Shown one piece after another: positions 32,880 through 39,913 of a DNA stretch of 42,391 nt. The number at the start of each line of letters is the position of its first letter. Position 1 is the stretch's first letter. Both the position numbers and the translations under genes were made by a program. Below the pieces are notes generated by a model. That model was not told where the DNA came from, did not search any database, and worked only from the letters and a program-made list of their open reading frames with translations. The DNA is taken from assembly GCA_947502885.1 (NCBI GenBank), contig CANNBP010000027.1:1-42391 (forward strand), in the 5' to 3' direction. This DNA is from an uncultured Aquimarina sp. GTDB lineage: Bacteria; Bacteroidota; Bacteroidia; Flavobacteriales; Flavobacteriaceae.

Positions 32880-34349
32880 ATGTTACCATTTACCACAATG
32901 ATTACTATTGATAAGCAATTAAAAACGCCTATTTTTATTCAGATTACCAATGGTATTATAAAGCAAATACTTAAAGGAAGAATTAAACCTGGTTTAAGAA
33001 TGCCTGGATCAAGAGTCATGGCTGAACAATTGGGTGTTCATAGAAATACAATTATTAGTAGTTACCAAGAATTAGAAAGCCAAGGATGGATTACTGCGAT
33101 ACCAGCCAAGGGAAATTTTGTTAACAAAACATTGCCTCTCAGAAAGCATGACGACACAAAAAATAATGTAAAAAAAAATTGGTTAGAATCATCTGGTTTT
33201 GAATTTGATAACAATAATCAAACCATACAATTAGGGTTATTAAAAACCAAATCGTATTCATTACAGTTTGATGATGGATGTCCTGATGTTAGAATAGCCC
33301 CTATTAGTGATTTGGCAAAACATTATAAAAGTATTCTAAATAGTGTCTCTAAACATAAATATGATTATTCCTGGGACGTAACTGGCCATATATCGCTAAG
33401 AAAACAACTTGTAACCTATTTAGCAGAAACTAGAGGAATTAATGTTGATGCCGATAATATTTTAATTACCAGAGGCAGTCTTATGGGGTTTTATCTTTTA
33501 TTTAAAAACCTCTTACAACCTAACGATAATGTTATTGTTGGTAACACTAGTTATCAACCTGTCAATCAAATTATCCAAGATTTTATGGGTAATCTTGTTA
33601 CAGTCCCTGTTGATAATGATGGTATGGATGTAGATCAAATTGAACAAATTTGTCGAAAGAAAAAAATAAGAGCCGTTTATGTTATATCCCACCATCATCA
33701 CCCTACGACCGTTTCTTTAAGCTGTGCACGAAGAATGAAATTATTATTGCTAGCTCAAAAATACAAATTTGCCATTGTAGAGGATGATTATGATTTTGAT
33801 TTTCATTATAAAAGCAGTCCAATTCTTCCCTTAATGAGTTCTGACGACAATGGTTCTGTTGTATATACAGGCTCATTTAGTAAATCCTTGGCTCCTGCTT
33901 TTAGAATAGGGTATTTAGTTGCTTCAAAAAATGTAATTAATAAACTCTCATATTCTAGGCGGTATATAGATCGACAAGGTGATATCTTAATGGAACAAGC
34001 GTTAGCCATAATGATTGAAGAGGGAGAATTAAGGCGTCATTTGCGAAAAGCTTTACTTATTTATAAAAGTAGAAGAGATCATTTTTGTGATTTACTCAAG
34101 AGTGAGTTAAAGGATATGGTAAATTTTAAGATTCCAGAAGGAGGACTTACCGTTTGGACTAAGTTTGATCAATCAATCAATCTTAATATAATGATTGAGC
34201 AAGTACGAAAAAAAGGTCTCTTTATGGTGCACCCATCAGAGTATAATCCCAATGGTAAAAACTTACATGCTTCTCGTTTGGGGTTTGCTTCAATGAACGA
34301 GGGTGAAATAACCAAAAGTGTTGAAATATTAAAATCGGTTATCATCTAA
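32880..34349 (+). CDS. MocR/PdxR-type regulator: GntR HTH fused to class-I aminotransferase-like domain
   Basis: 489 residues. Residues 10-80 are a GntR winged helix-turn-helix (GRIKPGLRMPGSRVMAEQLGVHRNTIISSYQELESQGWITAIPAKG); residues 130-485 are a PLP-binding aminotransferase fold with RGSLMGFYLLFKNLL, VEDDYDFDFHY and the PLP lysine at Lys335 in GSFSKSLAPAFRIGYL. MocR proteins sense PLP or amino-acid derivatives and usually control a neighbouring, divergent gene, here GNAT-LysE. The start may be ATG 32880 or ATG 32898; the first overlaps a candidate operator, so the second is plausible. A strong terminator follows. Confidence 0.93.
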   Translation: MLPFTTMITIDKQLKTPIFIQITNGIIKQILKGRIKPGLRMPGSRVMAEQLGVHRNTIISSYQELESQGWITAIPAKGNFVNKTLPLRKHDDTKNNVKKNWLESSGFEFDNNNQTIQLGLLKTKSYSLQFDDGCPDVRIAPISDLAKHYKSILNSVSKHKYDYSWDVTGHISLRKQLVTYLAETRGINVDADNILITRGSLMGFYLLFKNLLQPNDNVIVGNTSYQPVNQIIQDFMGNLVTVPVDNDGMDVDQIEQICRKKKIRAVYVISHHHHPTTVSLSCARRMKLLLLAQKYKFAIVEDDYDFDFHYKSSPILPLMSSDDNGSVVYTGSFSKSLAPAFRIGYLVASKNVINKLSYSRRYIDRQGDILMEQALAIMIEEGELRRHLRKALLIYKSRRDHFCDLLKSELKDMVNFKIPEGGLTVWTKFDQSINLNIMIEQVRKKGLFMVHPSEYNPNGKNLHASRLGFASMNEGEITKSVEILKSVII

Positions 34350-34371
34350 AAAGCATTCTTATTTCAAACAA

Positions 34372-34400
34372 AAAAAGAGGTCTATAATAGACCTCTTTTT
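34372..34400. terminator. bidirectional terminator
   Basis: AAAAAGAGGTCTA (34372-34384) pairs perfectly with TAGACCTCTTTTT (34388-34400) around a three-base loop. It serves the rightward MocR gene and the leftward tRNA-Pro gene that converge here. Confidence 0.9.
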
Positions 34401-34401
34401 G

Positions 34402-34476
34402 TCGGGTAGAGAGGATTCGAACCTCCGATCTCTGGTCCCCCAGACCAGCACTTTAACCGGACTAAGCTACTACCCG
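34402..34476 (-). tRNA. tRNA-Pro, anticodon GGG
   Basis: 75 bases, read on the minus strand: acceptor CGGGTAG pairs with CTACCCG followed by discriminator A; the anticodon stem CTGGT/ACCAG encloses the loop CTGGGGG, giving anticodon GGG; the T-loop is GGTTCGAATCC. No CCA is encoded. It lies 35 bases downstream of cydB in the same direction and ends at the terminator. Confidence 0.95.
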
Positions 34477-34511
34477 AAAAAAATAAGATTGCAAATATAA
34501 CAATCTTCAGA

Positions 34512-35549
34512 TTAAATTGAAGGATTATTATCTCGATCCAAAATTTTTATCATTTTAAACGATTTTAGTAAATGGAATAATCCCGGTAGAATGACCGCTC
34601 CTCCAATAATAAGAGATATTCCTAGCACTTTAATTACGCTATCAGGAGCAATATTTTCTAATAAATTAATACTATTTGTCTTTGTAATTATAATATCAGG
34701 AAAATGCGCTCCCAAGGCAGCCAGTAAAATAAAAAACACTTGTAATCCAGCAAAAGATCTACTCCAGACCTTATTTCCTTTTTTGATCGTTCTCCATAAA
34801 GGAACAAGTAATACTGCAGAAAGTGTAACACAGATTAATGCAAAAGGACTAGTTATAAAGCCACTTATGAATTCATTGTTTATCAAATACCCATAACCCA
34901 ACGTAATAAAACCTATAATAAATACAACAATTGCGGCAATCGCCGATTTCCTTATATATATATTTTCATTTCCTATTTCTGATTCTCCTATTAATAAAAC
35001 CGAAGATAAAAATGCACAAAGTGCTGCGAAAAACATCCCAACTAATATGCTAAAAACATTTAACCATGGAGCAATAAAAGCCTTATAAAATGTCAAAGTA
35101 GCAATATCTTCTGTAATGTTAATATTTCCACTAATTAAAGCACCAAAAACGATTCCCAAAAATATGGGAGTAATCAGACTAGATACTTTAAACATTTGGT
35201 CATATAGTTTTTGCGAATTATCTATAACAGCATCATAATGTCTAAATACAAAAGCAACTCCTCTTAAGGTCACTCCCAGTAAAACTATGGTAAGAGGAAT
35301 ATGTAAACTTACTACTAGCACATTATAATACACAGGAAATGCTATCCATAAAATCACGATTAAAATAATAATCCAAATGTGGTTGGCTTCCCAAACAGGC
35401 CCCATTACTCTGTAGATAGTTTTTTTGGTTATTTTTTGATTTTCTTCTGATGAAAATAACTCAACAATACCGGCTCCATAATCGGCTCCACCTAAAACCA
35501 CATATAAATAGAGAGAAAAAGCCAAAAAGAATAATACAACATATAACAT
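34512..35549 (-). CDS. cydB: cytochrome bd quinol oxidase subunit II
   Basis: 345 residues with eight to nine membrane segments. The CydB signature PVWEANHIWIIILIVILWIAFPVYY is complete, as are GGADYGAGIVELFS near the start and RGVAFVFRHYD. With CydA it forms the bd-type oxidase that passes electrons from quinol to oxygen at low oxygen tension in the inner membrane. It starts three bases after cydA. No small cydX-like gene is recognisable in the 35 bases between cydB and the tRNA. Confidence 0.95.
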   Translation of the reverse strand: MLYVVLFFLAFSLYLYVVLGGADYGAGIVELFSSEENQKITKKTIYRVMGPVWEANHIWIIILIVILWIAFPVYYNVLVVSLHIPLTIVLLGVTLRGVAFVFRHYDAVIDNSQKLYDQMFKVSSLITPIFLGIVFGALISGNINITEDIATLTFYKAFIAPWLNVFSILVGMFFAALCAFLSSVLLIGESEIGNENIYIRKSAIAAIVVFIIGFITLGYGYLINNEFISGFITSPFALICVTLSAVLLVPLWRTIKKGNKVWSRSFAGLQVFFILLAALGAHFPDIIITKTNSINLLENIAPDSVIKVLGISLIIGGAVILPGLFHLLKSFKMIKILDRDNNPSI

Positions 35550-35552
35550 AGC

Positions 35553-36854
35553 TTAATGATTTGAGTTATTTAATACTTTTATCTGCCTAAGCATTAACCA
35601 AGTAACAGCGACAGTTAAAGTAAGGTATACTACAACGTAGGTATAAAAACTAACAACAATACCAGGCATAGGTGTTACTGCGTCCTTGGTTCTCATAATC
35701 TTATGGATTATCCAGGGTTGCCTACCTACTTCGGTTACGATCCAACCTGCCTCTAAGGCTATAAAGCCTAATGGAGCCATAAGAACAAATAACAACCAGT
35801 ATTTCTTACTTGCTAACCATTTTTTTCTTTTTAAGGAAATAAAATATAAAACCCCTATCATAGCTAATAATGTACCTATTCCTACCATAATCTGAAATGC
35901 ATAATGAACCATTGGGACATTAGGGTGTTCATCTTCTGGAAAATCATTTAACCCTTTTACTTCGGCGTCAAAATCACCAAAAGCGAGAAAAGAAAGCATT
36001 CCGGGTAGAGCTAACTTATATTTTACCTCTTGTGTTTCTGCATCTACAATTCCTCCTAAATATAACGAAGCTCCTTTTTCTGTATGATAATGTGCTTCCA
36101 TTGCTGCCAACTTTACTGGTTGTCGTTCTGCTATATCCTTGGCAGAAATATCTCCACTAATAGGCTGCAATATGGCAGCGATTGCTCCAAAAGTCAATGC
36201 TATTTTAAAAGCTTTGGTATGTAGCTCTACTTTTCTTTTTTTATAAACCTGATAAGCATGAACACCGGCTACAGCAAAACCAGTAGCTGTAAAAGCTGCC
36301 AAAGTCATATGCAATGCTTGAGTAAACCAAGCAGGGTTCAACATCGCTTTAATCGGATCTATATTGGTAAACTTACCATCGATATAATCAAATCCACTTG
36401 GTGCATTCATCCAACCATTGGCTGCTACAACCAAAATACCAGATGCCACACCAGAGAGCCCTATAATAATACCTGTTACCCAATGAAACTTTTCTGGTAA
36501 CTTATTCCATCCATATAAATAAAACCCCAAAGCAATTGCCTCTACAAAAAACGCCGCTCCTTCTAAGGAGAAAGGCATTCCTATAATTGGCCCTGCATGT
36601 TTCATAAATTCTGGCCATAACAGACCCAACTCAAAAGATAATGCAGTTCCTGAAACCGCACCAGTAACAAAAAATATGGCGACTCCTTTCTGCCATGATT
36701 TAGTCAACGTTAAATAAACCTGATTACGAGTCTTTAACCACTTATAATGTGATACTACCATAAAAAAAGGCATAACCATACCAATACAAGCAAAAACAAT
36801 GTGAAAAATTAGTGTAAATGCCATTTGGAGTCTTGCCGCATCAAGATTTTCCAT
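35553..36854 (-). CDS. cydA: cytochrome bd quinol oxidase subunit I
   Basis: 433 residues, nine or so membrane segments. Visible features: DAARLQMAFTLIFHIVFACIG with the N-terminal haem-ligand His18, SFELGLLWPEFMKHAGPIIGMPFSLEGAAFFVEAIALGFYLYGW, and GWIVTEVGRQPWIIHKIMRTKDAVTP (GRQPW motif) near the end. The length corresponds to the short Q-loop type. It is the catalytic, haem-carrying subunit of the oxidase. It is first in the cydAB operon; the 280-bp gap upstream (36855-37134) is AT-rich, contains an AATATTA/TAATATT inverted repeat near 36933-36955 and shows no clear FNR-type box. Confidence 0.96.
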   Translation of the reverse strand: MENLDAARLQMAFTLIFHIVFACIGMVMPFFMVVSHYKWLKTRNQVYLTLTKSWQKGVAIFFVTGAVSGTALSFELGLLWPEFMKHAGPIIGMPFSLEGAAFFVEAIALGFYLYGWNKLPEKFHWVTGIIIGLSGVASGILVVAANGWMNAPSGFDYIDGKFTNIDPIKAMLNPAWFTQALHMTLAAFTATGFAVAGVHAYQVYKKRKVELHTKAFKIALTFGAIAAILQPISGDISAKDIAERQPVKLAAMEAHYHTEKGASLYLGGIVDAETQEVKYKLALPGMLSFLAFGDFDAEVKGLNDFPEDEHPNVPMVHYAFQIMVGIGTLLAMIGVLYFISLKRKKWLASKKYWLLFVLMAPLGFIALEAGWIVTEVGRQPWIIHKIMRTKDAVTPMPGIVVSFYTYVVVYLTLTVAVTWLMLRQIKVLNNSNH

Positions 36855-37134
36855 AGATAAAATTTAGAGAAGAAATTGGCTTCCGAATTACATTTACAAA
36901 AATACAACTACCAGTTGGTTTTATGAAGTAATATTATAGAATAAAACATAATATTTTAGATAAAACAACCTATAAAAACAGTTATTGAAACAAACTTATT
37001 TTAAAAGGGAATTATTGATAAGGTTTTAGGAAAAAAGCTCACTCGATAATCTTTACTTCTATAATATCTTTACATCACCGATTTATATACATCACATAAA
37101 ACAACAAACAAATATTAATTTAAAACGACATCAA

Positions 37135-37515
37135 ATGAATAATACAATTTCAAGTCAAACCGAAAGCAATATTGAAAACAACCTCAAACATGTTCATGAA
37201 TTATTGGCAAAAGGAGAATTCATAGAAGCTATGGAAACCTACCTTCATGATGATGTAGAACTAAGAGAGGCTAATGACCCTCCAAAAAAAGGAAAAGCTT
37301 TTAATTTAAAGTTTGAGCAAGATTTTATTGACAATCAACTCGCTGAGTTTATACGATACGATGTAAATAATTATTCTATAAATGGAAATCATTCTTTCTA
37401 TGATGCCGTAATGGAATTAAAACTAAAAGATGGCAGTACTATGCTTTCTGAGCAAGTAGTAACAACAGAATGGAAAGATGGGAAAATCTATAGAGAAAGA
37501 TACTATCACGCATAG
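37135..37515 (+). CDS. SnoaL/NTF2-like protein
   Basis: 126 residues without a signal. The NTF2-like cone-fold pattern is seen: a leading helix pair (NNLKHVHELLAKGEFIEAMETYLHDDVELREAND), then curved strands (DAVMELKLKDGSTMLSEQVVTTEWKDGKIYRERYYHA). Members include isomerases and many proteins of unknown function; nothing identifies a ligand here. It stands alone, divergent from cydA and followed by a terminator. Confidence 0.85.
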   Translation: MNNTISSQTESNIENNLKHVHELLAKGEFIEAMETYLHDDVELREANDPPKKGKAFNLKFEQDFIDNQLAEFIRYDVNNYSINGNHSFYDAVMELKLKDGSTMLSEQVVTTEWKDGKIYRERYYHA

Positions 37516-37543
37516 TACCCGATTGTTTTAATTACATTTATTT

Positions 37544-37577
37544 TCCCTTTGTTAAACATCTACAAAGGGATTTTTTT
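37544..37577 (+). terminator. terminator after the NTF2-like gene
   Basis: TCCCTTTG (37544-37551) pairs with CAAAGGGA (37563-37570), followed by seven T. Confidence 0.85.
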
Positions 37578-37661
37578 AACTCTAAAAATCAGCAGTCTAG
37601 CAAGAAAACAATTGTTTTATCAAAACAAAGCAGTTAAATTCTAAAAATCATTTCACTTTTC

Positions 37662-37694
37662 TTTGCAATAAATAAAATGATTTATATATATTTG
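37662..37694 (+). promoter_or_regulatory. Bacteroidota-type promoter of tRNA-Pro(TGG)
   Basis: TTTG at 37662-37665 and TATATTTG at 37687-37694 match the -33 (TTTG) and -7 (TAnnTTTG) elements exactly, with a 21-base spacer; the tRNA begins 26 bases later. Confidence 0.8.
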
Positions 37695-37719
37695 CACCCG
37701 CTTATAAGATACACCATTT

Positions 37720-37794
37720 CGGGGTGTAGCGTAGCCCGGTTATCGCGCCGCGTTTGGGACGCGGAGGTCGCAGGTTCGAATCCTGCCACCCCGA
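37720..37794 (+). tRNA. tRNA-Pro, anticodon TGG
   Basis: 75 bases: acceptor CGGGGTG pairs with CACCCCG followed by discriminator A; the anticodon stem CCGCG/CGCGG encloses TTTGGGA with anticodon TGG; the T-loop is GGTTCGAATCC. No CCA is encoded. A tyrosine recombinase gene follows directly on the same strand, so the 3' half of this gene is a likely attachment site. Confidence 0.97.
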
Positions 37795-37801
37795 CAGATT
37801 T

Positions 37802-37835
37802 AAAGCCTTCATTGTCAGTAGATAATGGAGGCTTT
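37802..37835 (+). terminator. hairpin after tRNA-Pro(TGG)
   Basis: AAAGCCTTCATTGTC (37802-37816) pairs over its full length, with two G-T pairs, with GATAATGGAGGCTTT (37821-37835), loop AGTA. It ends in only three T, but the AAAGCC...GGCTTT form is typical for a tRNA terminator. Confidence 0.65.
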
Positions 37836-37856
37836 ACTCATTTAAAGAGGTCGGCG

Positions 37857-37886
37857 GTGTCAGTAAAGGTGTCAGTTAAGACACCT
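37857..37886. repeat. 12-bp tandem repeat plus inverted repeat in front of the integrase gene
   Basis: GTGTCAGTAAAG (37857-37868) is followed at once by GTGTCAGTTAAG (37869-37880), one mismatch. Overlapping this, AGGTGTC (37867-37873) and GACACCT (37880-37886) form a perfect inverted repeat with a 6-base spacer. Between a tRNA attachment site and an integrase gene these may be recombinase arm sites or an operator of the integrase promoter. Confidence 0.65.
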
Positions 37887-37943
37887 GAAAACAAAAAGAT
37901 TATTGAAACTTTCGACCTTGTTTGCAAGGAAGAATTTCAAAAC

Positions 37944-39134
37944 ATGACTAAATTTAGAAAAGCAGAAATTGTAAGATCAAAAGCAAAAAAAGGAGATTAC
38001 ATAAAATTCTATGTTTATGACAAACAAAAAGATGATCTTGTAAGGAAAAGGTGTTTTATTCCAGTAGAATATAAAACAAAAGAAGAAAAAGAAGCCTATT
38101 TAAAAGATCAGAAAGAGCAATTAAACAAGCTACTCAAAAAAGGTTTTCATATAGACCGTAACAAATCCAAAAAACTCGAGGAAGCAAAACAAGCAACCCA
38201 AACCAAGGAAAAAGAAAAACTAGCCCCTATTAAGATTCAAAAAGCACTTAATGACCTTATTATACTGCGAAAAGCTAAAAAGTATAAAGGAAACGGTATT
38301 GATACTTTTAGGAAAGAAATGCAGAGCTTTATTAACTGGGGCGCAACAATTGAAGAATCTATTGAATTTATTGAGGATATCAATTTTCATGTGTTGCAAC
38401 AATATCAAATGCATATTCTTACCGATCTTAAAAACGAATCCAAAACACATAACAATAAAATGGGGGTTTTAAGTGCTTTTTATAGCAATTGTATTAAACA
38501 AGATTGGATAAGTAAAAAGAACAACCCTTTTGAAAAGATCGACGAATTACCAACAAATTACGGCACAAAAAACAAACCCTATACAAACGAGGAAGTAGCA
38601 GACATGAAAGAATGGGTTTTGGATAATGACCCTTATCTATGGGATATTATATCTTTTACCTACTATTCATTTTTGCGACCGGGGGAATTAAGAGAATTAA
38701 AAGTAGGTGATATCGACTTAAAAGAAAATGTCATTCGTGTTTGGGTTGAATCCAGTAAAGGTAAACGATGTGATATTATACCTATAGCTGCTGGGCTTAG
38801 AAAAATTATCACAAAAATGAATCTCGAGCAATATGATAAAGATGATTATGTTTTTAGTAGTAGCAAAAAACCTTCTCCAGAACAAATAGGCAAAAACTAT
38901 ATGACCAAACACTTTTTAAAAGTGAAGCAACATTTTGGTTTTGATAAAGACCCCGATTACACCTTATATGGTTTTAAACATACTGCTGCTGTAAATTGGT
39001 ACAAAGCCGAAAAGGACATAAGGAAAATACAAAAAATGTGTAGGCACACTACTGTAACCACTACAGAAAGGTATCTTAAATCATTGGGGTTATTAGAAGA
39101 TGAAAATGCGGTATCTATGTTGCCAGATATATAA
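37944..39134 (+). CDS. tyrosine recombinase / phage-type integrase
   Basis: The open frame reaches back through the tRNA gene, but ATG 37944 gives a sensible 396-residue integrase starting MTKFRKAEIVRSKAKKG. Residues 20-75 are an arm-binding-like domain, 90-190 a SAM-like core-binding domain, and 200-390 the catalytic domain. Active-site residues seen: Arg245 (FLRPGELREL), a lysine in the SSKGKRCDIIPI hairpin, Lys345 in LYGFKHTAA where most families have the HxxR Arg, Tyr342 in place of the His, His368 (MCRHTT) and nucleophile Tyr377 (TERYLKSLG). The substituted box is seen in other Bacteroidota integrases. It probably integrates an element at tRNA-Pro(TGG). Confidence 0.92.
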   Translation: MTKFRKAEIVRSKAKKGDYIKFYVYDKQKDDLVRKRCFIPVEYKTKEEKEAYLKDQKEQLNKLLKKGFHIDRNKSKKLEEAKQATQTKEKEKLAPIKIQKALNDLIILRKAKKYKGNGIDTFRKEMQSFINWGATIEESIEFIEDINFHVLQQYQMHILTDLKNESKTHNNKMGVLSAFYSNCIKQDWISKKNNPFEKIDELPTNYGTKNKPYTNEEVADMKEWVLDNDPYLWDIISFTYYSFLRPGELRELKVGDIDLKENVIRVWVESSKGKRCDIIPIAAGLRKIITKMNLEQYDKDDYVFSSSKKPSPEQIGKNYMTKHFLKVKQHFGFDKDPDYTLYGFKHTAAVNWYKAEKDIRKIQKMCRHTTVTTTERYLKSLGLLEDENAVSMLPDI

Positions 39135-39151
39135 GTCTAATATAAAAATAA

Positions 39152-39182
39152 AAAAGAGGTGTCGAAATAACACCTCTTTTTA
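39152..39182. terminator. bidirectional terminator after the integrase gene
   Basis: AAAAAGAGGTGT (39152-39163) pairs perfectly with ACACCTCTTTTT (39171-39182), seven-base loop. It separates the integrase gene from the convergent operon on the right. Confidence 0.9.
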
Positions 39183-39205
39183 TTTTCATTATTGGTTTAT
39201 TATTA

Positions 39206-39913
39206 TCATTTTTTTTGCTTTCTCCATACCTGTTTATTTTCAAAAGGAAATCCTACAGTAAAAGATGAATCATCTATTTTTTTTATTTCATACTTCCATA
39301 TTTGATTTGTAACACGATACCCCGAATGTTCCTCTAAAAAAACTTCAATATCATAATCTGAATTAGGCACTATATAAGTCGCATGTTCCTGAAAACCTAT
39401 ATGAAACAAAACGAGTTTCTTTTTATTAGAACTTTTTTTTATTTTAAAACTAATAGCACCATTTTTATCTAAGCTAAGTTTTCTATTATCATTTGGTTCG
39501 ATCTTAACACCAACGAAAGGAACTTCTTCTTTTGCACGTGTATCAAAAGCTTTAATAGTAACCTTTATACTATCTAAACTATGATTATTATCATTTCTTT
39601 CAATGGTTTCATAATCCTTAGTTTTATATTTAGTAAGGTCAAAATTTAAGACAAGCTTTTTATTTTCTAATGTATAATGACCTTTTCCATAACGACTACC
39701 CGAACTATGATTAAAGGATGAATATGTAAACTCATTATTTTCTAAAAAATTAATACAAGTGGTTACGATTGGTCTTTCTTCTGATTCAAGGCAATATTTT
39801 CCTAATAACTTTTGAGTATGCCCCTTTTGGCAAAAACTTATTATTAGTACAATTAAAATTATTTTATTCAGGGCATCTTTCACCCAATGCTTTACTGTTA
39901 CCTGTTCTTTCAT
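39206..39913 (-). CDS. small secreted protein with lipocalin-like and carboxypeptidase-regulatory-like parts
   Basis: 235 residues from ATG 39913, but the signal peptide (KIILIVLIISFCQKGHTQ) then lies unusually deep; GTG at 39881-39883 would give a normal signal and 225 residues and reduce the overlap with the upstream gene from 50 to about 20 bases. Residues about 36-95 (LLGKYCLESEERP, YGKGHYTLENKKLVLNFDL) look lipocalin-like; about 110-195 resemble a carboxypeptidase-regulatory-like fold (AFDTRAKEEVPFVGVKIEPNDNRKLSLDKNGAISF). Function unknown. As last gene of the operon it could be a partner of the HExxH protein, for example an inhibitor or immunity protein; this is inference. Confidence 0.75.
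   Translation of the reverse strand: MKEQVTVKHWVKDALNKIILIVLIISFCQKGHTQKLLGKYCLESEERPIVTTCINFLENNEFTYSSFNHSSGSRYGKGHYTLENKKLVLNFDLTKYKTKDYETIERNDNNHSLDSIKVTIKAFDTRAKEEVPFVGVKIEPNDNRKLSLDKNGAISFKIKKSSNKKKLVLFHIGFQEHATYIVPNSDYDIEVFLEEHSGYRVTNQIWKYEIKKIDDSSFTVGFPFENKQVWRKQKK

Noticed and set aside
36855..37134. FNR/CRP-type site before cydA
   Set aside because: I looked for TTGAT-N4-ATCAA in the gap and found only partial, AT-rich matches.
37677..37943. N-terminal extension of the integrase through the tRNA gene
   Set aside because: The open frame would translate the tRNA-Pro sequence; the ATG at 37944 gives a normal integrase length and fold.
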